Origin: Sulfurimonas sp. UBA2011
GTDB taxonomy: Bacteria; Campylobacterota; Campylobacteria; Campylobacterales; Sulfurimonadaceae
Assembly (NCBI GenBank): GCA_002335055.1
Contig: DDCH01000014.1
Location: 39,481-103,480 of the forward strand
DNA: 64,000 nt
Reading direction: 5' to 3'
Numbering within the stretch: position 1 is the stretch's first letter; the number at the start of each line of letters is the position of its first letter. Positions 7,004 through 15,452 of this stretch are shown in pieces. Under the pieces are notes generated by a model, which did not search any database, had not been told where the DNA came from, and saw nothing but the letters and a program-made list of their open reading frames with translations. The position numbers and the translations under genes were made by a program.

Positions 7004-7657
7004 CTAAACTTTAAAAGTTTCTTTTGTTTTACAAAACTCAGTTAAAAAACATTTCTCGCAGTCTGGATTTTTAGCCTTACATATATAGCGACCAAATAAT
7101 ACCATACCTTGATGCAATGCATGTAGATCATTTTTAAACTTTTTAACAAGTGTAGCCTCTGTGGCAATAGCTGTTTTATCATCACTAAGTCCAAGTCTAT
7201 GTGCAACACGAAATACATGAGTGTCAACAGCCATAAGGTTTGCCCCTGTGTACTCTATCATTACAACATTCGCAGTTTTTTGACCAACTCCTGCAAGTGT
7301 TTGTAACTCTTTTGTATCTAGTGGCACTTCTCCACCGTACACTTCTTCAACTCTTTGTGCCATAAGAATGATATTTTTTGCTTTATTGTTAAAAAATGAA
7401 CATGAATTGATAAAAGACTTAACATCATCAAGCTCTGCATTTGCTAATTCTTTTGTTCCTGGGTATTTTTCAAATAGAGGCGGAGTTAAAATATTTACTC
7501 GCTTATCGGTGCACTGAGCAGAGAGTGCAACTGCTACAACTAACTCATAAGCATTTGTATAAGAAAGTTCAGTTACAGCATCATCATAACGCTCAATAAA
7601 GAGCTGATGAATTGCTAAAATTTCTTTTTTTGTGGCTTTTTTTACTTTTTTTATCAT
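7004..7657 (-). CDS. nth: Endonuclease III (DNA glycosylase/AP lyase)
   Basis: Base-excision repair of oxidised pyrimidines. The 217 residues contain the helix-hairpin-helix LAGVGQKTANVV (121-132) with catalytic lysine K127, the catalytic aspartate D145 in VDTHVFR, and the [4Fe-4S] loop C193-x6-C200-x2-C203-x5-C209. All key residues are present. It is divergent from the histidine kinase gene with 64 bases between and leads a minus-strand group with the small lipoprotein. An nth gene close to the PEB4-type isomerase and fbaA is also the order I know from C. jejuni. Confidence 0.97.
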   Translation of the reverse strand: MIKKVKKATKKEILAIHQLFIERYDDAVTELSYTNAYELVVAVALSAQCTDKRVNILTPPLFEKYPGTKELANAELDDVKSFINSCSFFNNKAKNIILMAQRVEEVYGGEVPLDTKELQTLAGVGQKTANVVMIEYTGANLMAVDTHVFRVAHRLGLSDDKTAIATEATLVKKFKNDLHALHQGMVLFGRYICKAKNPDCEKCFLTEFCKTKETFKV

Positions 7658-7721
7658 AACGGTAGTTTAGCATTGTTTATGATATAATCAACTAAAATTA
7701 TTTAAGACACAAAAAATATTA

Positions 7722-9182
7722 ATGGGTGTTCTTCCACTGTTCTCATTAAAAAAAACAAAAAAACATCCTATGCAAACAGACACTAAACTTCTGTTTGAGC
7801 AGTACCTAGATAAAGGGTTTTATTCTGGCATTGTAGACAATTCTAAATCTATGATGTTATACTTTTTTCAAGGTAAGGGTTGGATTGGCGCCAATAAAAC
7901 TTTTTTTAAAAAGATGAAATATAAAGATATAGATGAATTTATAACACAAAACGATAGTGTGAGAGACCTATTTTTAAGTGAAAATGAAGAGATATTTACA
8001 GAGTCTGATAAGTCATGGTTCGATTATATAAAAAAGTATGACAGTTCGGGTTATCGCATAACTATTTCCCAAGACAGAGGGGCTGTTGCAATAATAGGTG
8101 CTAAATGTCATGCTTCAATAAAAAACAAAATTTTTTATATCTTAGAACTTGAAGATGTAACAAAATTATATAATGCAGAGTTAAAAACAAAAGAAGTTGA
8201 AAAATTAAAAACACGGTTTTTAGCTAATATTGGACATGAATTTCGTACTCCTATGAATGGTGTTTTAGGTTTTATAGAGCTTTTTAGACAAACATCATTA
8301 GATGCAGATCAAAGTGAATATATCAATATGATAAGTAAGTCTTCTACAAGTCTTATGAACAATATTGAAACACTTTTAGAACTTTCACAACTCCAAGGTG
8401 GACGTTTAGAAATAGACTCGTATGAGTTCAATATATTACCCGAGATGGAAAAATTAGCCTACAGTTTTTATAAGATAGGAATGGACAAGGGTGTAAAGGT
8501 ACTAACTTTTATAGATCCTAAACTACCACAAGAACTCTATACTGATGCAAAAAAAATCAATCAAATCATGTTCTCTCTTATTCAAAATGCTGTTAAGTTT
8601 ACACCACTAGGTGGTAAGGTTATCATTGAGGTAAAACTACTTAAACGCCAAAAAAATGGTGACTGTAGCATAGGCTTTGGAGTAAGAGATAATGGTAAAG
8701 GTATCTCACTAGAGCAAATAGCACTTATTAATGAACCTTTTACAACAGGCTCGTATGCAGATGAGAGACTAGGAGTTGGTCTTGCTCTCTCTCATGGTTT
8801 AGTAGAACTCTTTGGTTCAGAACTTCGTATTCAGTCAAAAGAAGATGCAGGGACTTATGTGAATTTTGTTCTTAACTTCAAAGGTGCACGTGGACAAAAC
8901 TATAAAATGATGCCAAAGAGAAAAGTGAAGGTTCTTTTACTAGATCAAAAGAAAGTCGAAGAAGCAAACTTTTTGACTATATACCTATGCTCTTTTGCCT
9001 TAGATGTTGTAAAATCAAAGCAACTTGATAAAAATGTTTATGAGGGTATTGATGCTTTATTTGTAGCAAATCAAAATGATTCTTCTTGGATGCTAGAATT
9101 GAGTAAATACTCCAAAAGCACACCTGTAGTATTATTACTTGAAGAAGAAGAAAAACTACAAACTAAATGCACTTGTAGTTGA
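7722..9182 (+). CDS. Hybrid histidine kinase, truncated by a frameshift
   Basis: 486 residues, with no membrane segment. The N-terminal 150 residues look like a PAS-type sensor. The kinase core follows: H-box GHEFRTPMNG with phospho-acceptor H172, N-box INQIMFSLIQNAVKF (about 285), G1 RDNGKGIS and G2 RLGVGLALSHGL. After about 400 comes a receiver-like domain that lacks clear acidic-pocket residues (KVKVLLLDQKKVEE). The frame then leaves the coding sequence and stops at CTCS. A second, true receiver continues in another frame (9169-9456). The kinase may still autophosphorylate but has lost its own phosphate relay. Confidence 0.8.
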   Translation: MGVLPLFSLKKTKKHPMQTDTKLLFEQYLDKGFYSGIVDNSKSMMLYFFQGKGWIGANKTFFKKMKYKDIDEFITQNDSVRDLFLSENEEIFTESDKSWFDYIKKYDSSGYRITISQDRGAVAIIGAKCHASIKNKIFYILELEDVTKLYNAELKTKEVEKLKTRFLANIGHEFRTPMNGVLGFIELFRQTSLDADQSEYINMISKSSTSLMNNIETLLELSQLQGGRLEIDSYEFNILPEMEKLAYSFYKIGMDKGVKVLTFIDPKLPQELYTDAKKINQIMFSLIQNAVKFTPLGGKVIIEVKLLKRQKNGDCSIGFGVRDNGKGISLEQIALINEPFTTGSYADERLGVGLALSHGLVELFGSELRIQSKEDAGTYVNFVLNFKGARGQNYKMMPKRKVKVLLLDQKKVEEANFLTIYLCSFALDVVKSKQLDKNVYEGIDALFVANQNDSSWMLELSKYSKSTPVVLLLEEEEKLQTKCTCS

Positions 9183-9456
9183 AGAGAACCTTATTAATCA
9201 AAGACTTATACAGATACTACTTCAAGGCTAGAATATCTCTGTAGTTACAGCCTCTAATGGTATAGAAGCCACTAGAGATATTAAGCAAAACATGAATATA
9301 AATAAACTAACACCAATAATAGCTTTAACAGCGATGGCAATGGAAGGTGATAAGGAGATGCTTATGGAGAGTGGCCTTGATGATTATATGGCTAAACCTC
9401 TCACACGAGATAAACTTGAAGATATGCTCAATAAGTATCTAAAGACAAGAGCATAA
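9169..9456 (+). pseudogene. Broken receiver domain of the hybrid kinase
   Basis: In a frame shifted from the kinase, the DNA reads ALVVEENLINQRLIQILLQG, a stop (TAG), NISVVTASNGIEATRDIKQ, then LTPIIALTAMAMEGDKEMLM and SGLDDYMAKPL, ending at TAA 9454-9456. These are the start, the T-A-M motif and the conserved K-P of a CheY-type receiver. The central strand with the phospho-acceptor aspartate is absent: the text jumps from ASNGIEAT to the helix that follows the aspartate loop. So there are three lesions (frameshift, stop, internal deletion) and the domain is dead. Confidence 0.85.
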
Positions 9457-9522
9457 TCCCTACTGTTTAATAACTATTAGTTAATTCGTAATAAACTCAC
9501 TTTATAAAACAAAGGAATACGA

Positions 9523-10353
9523 ATGAAACTAGCTACAAAAATTTTATCCGCAGTATTATTAACAGGAGTTGTTGCTTTAGCTAATACTCTTGTAACAGTA
9601 AATGGAAAAGCAATTACACAACAAGCAGTTAATACAGAGCTAATGAATGCTACTCAAGGAAGATTCAACCAAGTGCCTGCTGAGAAACAAGCTGAATTTA
9701 GACAACAAGTACTTCAACAACTTATAGGTAAAGAACTTATCTATGGTGATGCAAAAAAGACAGGTGTTTTAAAAACTAAAGAATATAAAGAAGAATACAA
9801 AAAACTTGAAGAACGTATGAAAAAAGAGCTTGCTATTCGAGTATGGCAGAAAAAAGTTGTAGATGATATTAAAATTTCAGATATTACACTTAAAGATTAT
9901 TATAATAAAAACAAAGAAGAATTTAACGAAAAAGAAGCAGTACATGCTCGTCATATTTTAGTCAAAGAAGAGGTAGATGCTAAAGTAATTATTAATGAAT
10001 TAAAACCTTTAAGTGGTCAGAAGTTACAAGCAAAATTTGAAGAATTAGCAAAGAGTAGATCTACAGGACCTAGTGGATCAAAAGGTGGGGACTTAGGTTT
10101 CTTTGCTCAAGGACGAATGGTTCCTGCATTTAATGATAAAGTATTTACTATGAATGTTGGTACTATCACAATGACACCTGTAAAAACTCAGTTTGGTTAC
10201 CATATTATTTATCTTCAAGAAAAAAATAATGCAGCAACTAAAAGTTTTAAAGATGTTAAACCTTCTATAGAACAACGTCTAAAGATGGAAAAATTCAAGT
10301 CAGTAATGCAATCAAAAATGGCAGCACTTCAGAAAAAAGCTACGATCAAGTAG
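9523..10353 (+). CDS. Periplasmic PpiC/SurA-like peptidyl-prolyl isomerase (PEB4-like)
   Basis: Periplasmic chaperone and proline isomerase for outer-membrane proteins. Signal peptide at residues 1-20, with likely cleavage after ALA. Then a SurA-N-like helical region (about 25-125) and one parvulin domain (about 140-235) with ARHILV, GGDLGFFAQGRMVPAF, and KTQFGYHIIYL. A lysine-rich C-terminal helix closes it. Length 276 and layout match Campylobacter PEB4/Cbf2. AAAGGA lies before the ATG. The downstream PLP-enzyme gene starts 10 bases after its stop. Confidence 0.9.
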   Translation: MKLATKILSAVLLTGVVALANTLVTVNGKAITQQAVNTELMNATQGRFNQVPAEKQAEFRQQVLQQLIGKELIYGDAKKTGVLKTKEYKEEYKKLEERMKKELAIRVWQKKVVDDIKISDITLKDYYNKNKEEFNEKEAVHARHILVKEEVDAKVIINELKPLSGQKLQAKFEELAKSRSTGPSGSKGGDLGFFAQGRMVPAFNDKVFTMNVGTITMTPVKTQFGYHIIYLQEKNNAATKSFKDVKPSIEQRLKMEKFKSVMQSKMAALQKKATIK

Positions 10354-10363
10354 ATAATCACTT

Positions 10364-11233
10364 TTGAACTATACTCTTTCTCCTATCTCTAAAATCACTT
10401 TAGAAGGACGGGAGTTTTTTATAAAAAGAGATGAGACTATAGACCCTTATCTCTCTGGAAATAAATACAGAAAACTCTATACTCTTTTAGAAACTCCCAA
10501 AAATAAATTTACAAAACTTATCTCTTATGGTGGCACGCAATCAAATGCAATGCTTGCACTTGCAGCAATATGTAAAAATAAAGAGTGGCAGTTTATCTAC
10601 TACACTAAAACAATCAGTCCAGTTATAAAAAAACAAGAATACGGAAATTATTATGAAGCACTCTCTCTTGGTATGGACATAGTAGAGCTTGAGTATGACT
10701 TATATAAAGAGTATATTGCAGGACTGCGTGTAGACTTAGATGAGAAGATTTTACTTATAGACCAGGGTGGTGCAGATACAAGGGCAAAAGAGGGACTAGA
10801 AGTATTAGCAAGAGAGTTAAGAGAACAGTTTAAAGAAAAAGAATATTTAGATATAAAAGCTATAGCTACACCTTCAGGAACAGGAACTACAGCACTCTAC
10901 CTTGCACTCTCTTTACCTGAGTATACAATTTATACAACACCGTGTATAGGTAGTGTAGGCTATCTAAAAGAGCAGATGTTAGCACTCCATAAAATCCCTA
11001 AAAACTTAATTATTTTAGAACCTAAAAAAAAGTATCATTTTGCAAAATTATATGATGAGTTCTTTGATATATACAAAAGACTTAAGGAAAGTGGTGTAGA
11101 GTTTGATTTATTATATGCACCCTCTATGTGGTTATCTCTCTTAGAAAATACTAGAGAGAGTGTTTTATATATACATAGCGGAGGATTGAGTGGTAATAGA
11201 AGTATGCTTGAGCGTTACAAGCGTAAAAATTAA
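10364..11233 (+). CDS. PLP-dependent enzyme, ACC deaminase / D-cysteine desulfhydrase family
   Basis: Fold-type II PLP enzyme of 289 residues. RDETIDPYLSGNKYRKL (about 22-38) contains the Schiff-base lysine K34 in the family pattern S-G-N-K-x-R-K. SYGGTQSNAMLALA (about 54-67) matches the substrate-binding S-N motif, and TPSGTGTTALYLAL binds the PLP phosphate. Candidate substrates are D-cysteine or ACC; sequence alone does not decide. The start is TTG at 10364, because no ATG lies before the conserved core. Its 3' end overlaps the convergent nitroreductase gene by 4 bases. Confidence 0.85.
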   Translation: MNYTLSPISKITLEGREFFIKRDETIDPYLSGNKYRKLYTLLETPKNKFTKLISYGGTQSNAMLALAAICKNKEWQFIYYTKTISPVIKKQEYGNYYEALSLGMDIVELEYDLYKEYIAGLRVDLDEKILLIDQGGADTRAKEGLEVLARELREQFKEKEYLDIKAIATPSGTGTTALYLALSLPEYTIYTTPCIGSVGYLKEQMLALHKIPKNLIILEPKKKYHFAKLYDEFFDIYKRLKESGVEFDLLYAPSMWLSLLENTRESVLYIHSGGLSGNRSMLERYKRKN

Positions 11234-11910
11234 TCTATAAAAGTTACAGACTCTTGTAGATTTACACGCTTAGGTTGATAAGAATTTATCTTCGCTTCTT
11301 TATCCGAGTATCCTAGGACTACACTATATAAAAGTGCTATGTCATCTGGAGCACCAAGTGCCTCAGCAACAACTCGTCCAAATTCAGTAGTAGAACCTTG
11401 AGGACAAGAGTCTATACCAAAGTCTTGTGCTGCTAGCATAACACTTTGCATATATGCACCACAATCAATAAGAGCTCCTTGAGAACCATCGATATTTGCT
11501 TTATTTGTAAATACAAATATAACTGTTTGTGCACCAAACCATCTAAAGTTGTCTTTCCACATCTCTATACGTGTATCATTGTCTTTTCTGTCAACTTCCA
11601 TAAGTTTATAAAGGTTTGAGCCTGTTACTATACGACGCTTCTTATATGGATTTGTCCACTTTACAGGGTAGTATTGAATAAACTGATCATTCGTTATACC
11701 CTCATCCATTTTAGTCATGACTGCATCACCAACTCGTTTGAGTGTGTCAGCATTACTTACAGCATAAGTGACCCATGGTTGCATGTTAGCACCACTTGGT
11801 GTCATCCCTGCAGCAGTAAGTATACTCTCTAATGTTTCTTGAGGTATTTTTTTATCGCTGTACGCTCTTTTCGAAGAACGATTTTGTAAAGCTTCTAAAA
11901 CAGTTGGCAT
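11230..11910 (-). CDS. Nitroreductase-family flavoprotein
   Basis: FMN-dependent NAD(P)H oxidoreductase, 226 residues from ATG 11910 (AAAGGA six bases upstream; the in-frame TTG at 11916 is less likely). The N-terminal RSSKRAYSDKKIPQE and AAGMTPSGANMQPW are the classic FMN-binding nitroreductase motifs. GALIDCGAYMQSVMLAAQD and GIDSCPQGS form the dimer and second flavin contacts, and VLGYSD ends the fold. The substrate is unknown (nitro compounds, quinones or flavin). It is a single gene, convergent with the PLP enzyme and divergent from clpB. Confidence 0.88.
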   Translation of the reverse strand: MPTVLEALQNRSSKRAYSDKKIPQETLESILTAAGMTPSGANMQPWVTYAVSNADTLKRVGDAVMTKMDEGITNDQFIQYYPVKWTNPYKKRRIVTGSNLYKLMEVDRKDNDTRIEMWKDNFRWFGAQTVIFVFTNKANIDGSQGALIDCGAYMQSVMLAAQDFGIDSCPQGSTTEFGRVVAEALGAPDDIALLYSVVLGYSDKEAKINSYQPKRVNLQESVTFID

Positions 11911-11991
11911 ATACAATCCTTTAATGAAATTATAGTGAAATAATATTAAGAAAGTTATAAAAGCTAGATATGAATGTAACTGAACAAGAAA

Positions 11992-12012
11992 CTTGACAAA
12001 GGGTGACTCAAC
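11992..12012 (+). promoter_or_regulatory. HAIR operator for the heat-shock repressor HspR
   Basis: CTTGACA-AAGGGTG-ACTCAAC matches the HspR-associated inverted repeat CTTGAGT-N7-ACTCAAG at 5 of 7 and 6 of 7 bases with the exact 7-base spacer. It covers the -35 hexamer of the clpB promoter, so bound HspR would block RNA polymerase. clpB is a known HspR target in Campylobacter and in actinobacteria. The hspR gene is not in the window. Confidence 0.75.
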
Positions 12013-12022
12013 TTGCTATACT
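11993..12022 (+). promoter_or_regulatory. Sigma-70 promoter of clpB
   Basis: TTGACA (11993-11998), 18-base spacer, TATACT (12017-12022). The -35 is a perfect consensus and the -10 differs in one base. Transcription would start about 12029, giving a leader under 20 bases before clpB. The -35 lies inside the HAIR operator. Confidence 0.8.
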
Positions 12023-12045
12023 TTAGAATACAGAAGGAGAATGAA

Positions 12046-14625
12046 ATGAATAACAATATTTTTGAGAAATTAACACACAATTTAACACAAGCAATTGAGA
12101 GTGCTATCTCTTTGGCCTTACATAACAAAAATCAAGAAGTACAGAGTGAGCATTTTTTATGGGCACTTCTTACAAACTCGGATTCTATTTTAAATCAAAT
12201 ACTACGAAAGATGAATGTAGATAAGGTGGCAATGGAGTTAGATGTAAAGAGTTTGACTGAGAAACTTCCAAAAATTTCGAGTGTAACTAAAGAAAGTATC
12301 AGGCTTTCAAAGGGTTTTGTAGACACTTTAGAAAAAGGTGCTGGCCTTATGGCACAAAATGGGGATTCTTTTTTAGCTGTTGATACGTATTTACTTGCAA
12401 ACCTAAGTTCTGCACCATATTCGAGCATACTTCCTAAGTACATAGATACATTAGAACTTACTAAAAATATAGAAGCACTAAGAGGAGGAGCTAAGATTGA
12501 CTCTCAAAGTGCAGATGAAACACTAGACTCTTTAGCTAAGTACGGTATAGACTTAACGACTGAGGCAGCAGAGGGAAAACTCTCTCCTGTAATCGGTAGG
12601 GATGAAGAGATAACTCGTATGATGCAGATTCTCATCCGTAAAACGAAAAATAATCCTATGCTTTTAGGTGAACCAGGAGTAGGTAAAACAGCTTTAGTTG
12701 AGGGACTTGCACAAAAAATTTATGCAGGGGATGTCCCAACTTCGCTACAAAATAAACGAGTTATTGCCCTTGATATGAGTTCTCTGATTGCTGGTGCAAA
12801 ATATAGAGGGGAGTTTGAGGATAGACTTAAAGCAGTTATACAAGAGGTAAAAGAGAATGGAAATATTATTCTCTTTATTGATGAAATACATACTATTGTT
12901 GGAGCAGGTGCATCTGAGGGAAGTATGGATGCTGCAAATATCTTAAAACCAGCACTGGCACGTGGTGAGTTAAATACTATTGGTGCAACTACACTTAAAG
13001 AGTATAGAAAGTATTTTGAAAAAGATACAGCCTTACAGCGTCGTTTTTTACCGATAAACTTAGATGAACCTACTGTTAACCAGTCACTTCAGATACTTCG
13101 CGGTATTAAAGAGCGTTTAGAGACTCACCATAATGTAACTATCACAGATAGTGCACTTGTTGCAGCAGCACGTTTAAGTGATAGATATATTGCGGATAGA
13201 TTTTTACCAGATAAGGCTATTGACCTTATAGATGAAGCAGCAGCCGAACTAAAAATGCAGATAGAGTCTGAACCAACTGTTCTATCTCGTGCAAAAAGAG
13301 AACGTTCAGAGCTTATGGTAGAAAAAGAAGCACTCAAGATGGAAGATACTCCTGCAAATAAGAAGCGCTTACTTGAAATAGAAAAAGAACTCGCAGATAT
13401 AGAAGAAGAAGTACAAAAACTTACTTCACAGTTTGAGACTGAAAAAGAGGTGTTTGAAAAAATATCTTCTATCAAGGGTGAGATAGAGGCTAAACGTAGA
13501 GAAGCAGAACTTGCAAAAAATACAAGTGACTTTAATAAGGCCGCTGAGATTGAGTATGGAGATATTCCTAAACTTATAGAAAAAGAAAAAACTATAAATG
13601 AAAACTGGGATAGATTACAAGCAGCAGGAACACTTCTCAAAAATAGTGTTGATGAAGACTCTATTGCGGGTGTTGTATCGCGTTGGACACATATACCAGT
13701 AAATAAAATGCTTCAATCTGAGCAGACAAAAATACTTCATGTTGAAGATGAGTTAAACAAAACTGTTATAGGTCAATCAAAGGCTACTCATGCAGTCTCA
13801 CGTGCTATTAAACGCAATAAAGCTGGTTTAAGTGATGAGAACTCACCAATAGGTAGTTTTCTCTTTCTAGGGCCTACAGGAGTAGGTAAAACTCAGACTG
13901 CAAAAACACTTGCAAAATTTTTGTTTGATGACCAAGAAGCTCTTATTCGAATAGATATGAGTGAGTATATGGAAAAACATGCAGTATCTCGTCTTGTAGG
14001 TGCAGCACCTGGTTATGTAGGTTATGAAGAGGGCGGACAGTTGACAGAAGCTGTTAGGAGAAAACCATACTCAGTTATACTTTTTGATGAGGTAGAAAAA
14101 GCCCATCCCGATGTTTTTAATATTTTACTACAAGTATTAGATGATGGACGTTTAACAGATAACAAAGGTGTAACAGTTGATTTTTCAAACACTATTATTA
14201 TATTAACATCGAATCTTGCAAGCGATAAGATAATCGCAAATGAGCCAGGTGAAGAACTTGATGCTATGGTTATGAATGAATTAAAACAGGCATTTAAGCC
14301 AGAATTTTTAAATCGACTCGATGATGTGGTTATATTTAATGCACTAGGGCAAGAAGATATAGTAGGAATTGTTGATATTTTCTTTGAAGGTATTGTCAAA
14401 AAAGTAAAAGATAGAGATATTACACTTACTTTAAGTCCTGAGGCAAAAAGATATATAGCCGAAGCTGGATTTGATCCTATATATGGTGCTAGACCACTTA
14501 AACGTGCCCTATATGAGATAGTTGAAGATAAACTAGCTGACTTGATTTTAGGTGGAGAAGTAGGCGAAGGGTCAAATGTAGAGTTTGTAAAAAAAGGTGA
14601 AAACATAGAAGTTATAGTGACTTAA
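12046..14625 (+). CDS. clpB: ATP-dependent disaggregase ClpB
   Basis: Hexameric Hsp100 that pulls proteins out of aggregates together with DnaK. It has 859 residues from ATG 12046, placed by AGAAGGAG; the frame is open to a TTG at 12013, but that overlaps the promoter. Order: Clp N-domain (about 1-145), first AAA+ module with Walker A GEPGVGKT (208-215) and Walker B ILFIDEIH, the coiled-coil M-domain (about 400-520), second AAA+ module with GPTGVGKT (609-616) and VILFDEVEKAH, and the D2 C-domain with YGARPLKRAL. All motors look intact. Heat-shock control by HspR is inferred from the operator. Confidence 0.97.
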   Translation: MNNNIFEKLTHNLTQAIESAISLALHNKNQEVQSEHFLWALLTNSDSILNQILRKMNVDKVAMELDVKSLTEKLPKISSVTKESIRLSKGFVDTLEKGAGLMAQNGDSFLAVDTYLLANLSSAPYSSILPKYIDTLELTKNIEALRGGAKIDSQSADETLDSLAKYGIDLTTEAAEGKLSPVIGRDEEITRMMQILIRKTKNNPMLLGEPGVGKTALVEGLAQKIYAGDVPTSLQNKRVIALDMSSLIAGAKYRGEFEDRLKAVIQEVKENGNIILFIDEIHTIVGAGASEGSMDAANILKPALARGELNTIGATTLKEYRKYFEKDTALQRRFLPINLDEPTVNQSLQILRGIKERLETHHNVTITDSALVAAARLSDRYIADRFLPDKAIDLIDEAAAELKMQIESEPTVLSRAKRERSELMVEKEALKMEDTPANKKRLLEIEKELADIEEEVQKLTSQFETEKEVFEKISSIKGEIEAKRREAELAKNTSDFNKAAEIEYGDIPKLIEKEKTINENWDRLQAAGTLLKNSVDEDSIAGVVSRWTHIPVNKMLQSEQTKILHVEDELNKTVIGQSKATHAVSRAIKRNKAGLSDENSPIGSFLFLGPTGVGKTQTAKTLAKFLFDDQEALIRIDMSEYMEKHAVSRLVGAAPGYVGYEEGGQLTEAVRRKPYSVILFDEVEKAHPDVFNILLQVLDDGRLTDNKGVTVDFSNTIIILTSNLASDKIIANEPGEELDAMVMNELKQAFKPEFLNRLDDVVIFNALGQEDIVGIVDIFFEGIVKKVKDRDITLTLSPEAKRYIAEAGFDPIYGARPLKRALYEIVEDKLADLILGGEVGEGSNVEFVKKGENIEVIVT

Positions 14626-14647
14626 CAACACTTTAAGTAAAATTTTT
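14620..14647 (+). terminator. Possible weak terminator after clpB
   Basis: ACTTAA, 7-base loop, TTAAGT, then AAAATTTTT. The stem includes the clpB stop codon and is AT-only, so it would be a weak intrinsic terminator at best. Confidence 0.35.
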
Positions 14648-14684
14648 GTATTATTTCGAACTTAATTTTACATAAGGATATGTA

Positions 14685-14819
14685 GTGAAAAGAACATACC
14701 AACCCCATTCAACACCTAGAAAAAGAACTCACGGTTTTAGAGCACGTATGGCAACTAAGAACGGTCGTAGAGTTTTAAACCGTCGTAGAGCTAAAGGTCG
14801 TAAAAGATTGTCAGTTTAG
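14685..14819 (+). CDS. rpmH: 50S ribosomal protein L34
   Basis: 44 residues, MKRTYQPHSTPRKRTHGFR to the end RAKGRKRLSV, the standard very basic L34. It begins with GTG (14685), behind AAGGATATGTA. It opens the conserved block rpmH-rnpA-yidD-yidC-jag-mnmE, and its last codons overlap the open frame of rnpA. Confidence 0.97.
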   Translation: MKRTYQPHSTPRKRTHGFRARMATKNGRRVLNRRRAKGRKRLSV

Positions 14820-14833
14820 GCGGATACTATACA

Positions 14834-15145
14834 CTGAAGCTCCATAAGGAGTTTCAATATGTATACAACAAAGGAAAAAACCAACACTCAAACAGTGTTG
14901 TTCTATTTTTTCTTCCTCACAATGGAACTCATAAAGTAGGTTTTACTGCGACAAAGAAGTTAGGAAATGCTGTAAAGCGTAACCGAGCTAAACGTCGTAT
15001 GAGAGCATTATTTCGTGAACACTCTCCAAAACTCAAAGATGGCTCTTATGTATTCGTTGCAAAAGTCGGTCTCTTTGATTCTAACCATGAAAAACTTCAA
15101 AATGATTTTATCAAAGTATTAAAAAATGCGAAAACTATTACTTAA
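14834..15145 (+). CDS. rnpA: Ribonuclease P protein component RnpA
   Basis: Protein subunit of RNase P, which trims the 5' leader of tRNA precursors with the catalytic RNA. The frame reads KLHKEFQYVYNKGK, then VGFTATKKLGNAVKRNRAKR with the RNA-binding RNR motif KRNRAKRRMRALFRE, and ends at TAA 15143-15145, overlapping yidD by 20 bases. There is no ATG, GTG or TTG before the conserved core. I start at CTG 14834 (103 aa), ten bases after AGGCGG. The frame is open back to ATT 14807 inside rpmH, which would give 112 aa, closer to the usual length. Confidence 0.85.
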   Translation: MKLHKEFQYVYNKGKNQHSNSVVLFFLPHNGTHKVGFTATKKLGNAVKRNRAKRRMRALFREHSPKLKDGSYVFVAKVGLFDSNHEKLQNDFIKVLKNAKTIT

Positions 15146-15449
15146 ACTCCTATGGCTTTATCAAAAGTTTTTTACCCTCATTGGCTTCGGTTCTTGTAGG
15201 TATTATCCCACTTGTAGTGAATATGCACGATTAAATTTCGAAAATAACTCAATTTCAAGTGCGTTTTACCACTCTTTAACTAGAATACTACGTTGTAATC
15301 AATTATTTGATGGAGGGATCGAGCATCCATTGCTATATAAGCTCCACTGTAAACCTACTCAATTAGAAGTAGGAAGTATAAAATATTGGCTGGTTCCAAA
15401 TAAAAAGAACCAACATTATATAATAAAAATTTTTTCATATAAAGGGTAA
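15126..15449 (+). CDS. yidD: Membrane protein insertion efficiency factor YidD
   Basis: Small membrane-associated helper of YidC. It has the hallmark FGSCRYYPTCSEYA (about 21-34) with two conserved cysteines and, later, RILRCNQLFDGGIEHP. At 107 residues its tail is a little longer than in short homologues. It overlaps rnpA by 20 bases and is followed 3 bases later by yidC, an arrangement typical for this block. Confidence 0.93.
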   Translation: MRKLLLKLLWLYQKFFTLIGFGSCRYYPTCSEYARLNFENNSISSAFYHSLTRILRCNQLFDGGIEHPLLYKLHCKPTQLEVGSIKYWLVPNKKNQHYIIKIFSYKG

Positions 15450-15452
15450 TAT

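Noticed and set aside
10364..11233. Tryptophan synthase beta or cysteine synthase as the identity of the PLP enzyme
   Set aside because: The S-G-N-K-x-R-K lysine motif and 289-residue length fit the ACC deaminase/D-cysteine desulfhydrase family better.
13125..13640. A 171-codon antisense frame inside clpB, and similar long antisense frames in mnmE, fliG and gyrA
   Set aside because: They mirror conserved coding sequence and are rich in Ser, Ile and Leu as expected for reverse frames; no ribosome-binding sites.
14600..14900. An origin of replication near rpmH
   Set aside because: No cluster of DnaA boxes and no dnaA or dnaN gene; in Campylobacterota the origin usually lies by dnaA, away from this block.
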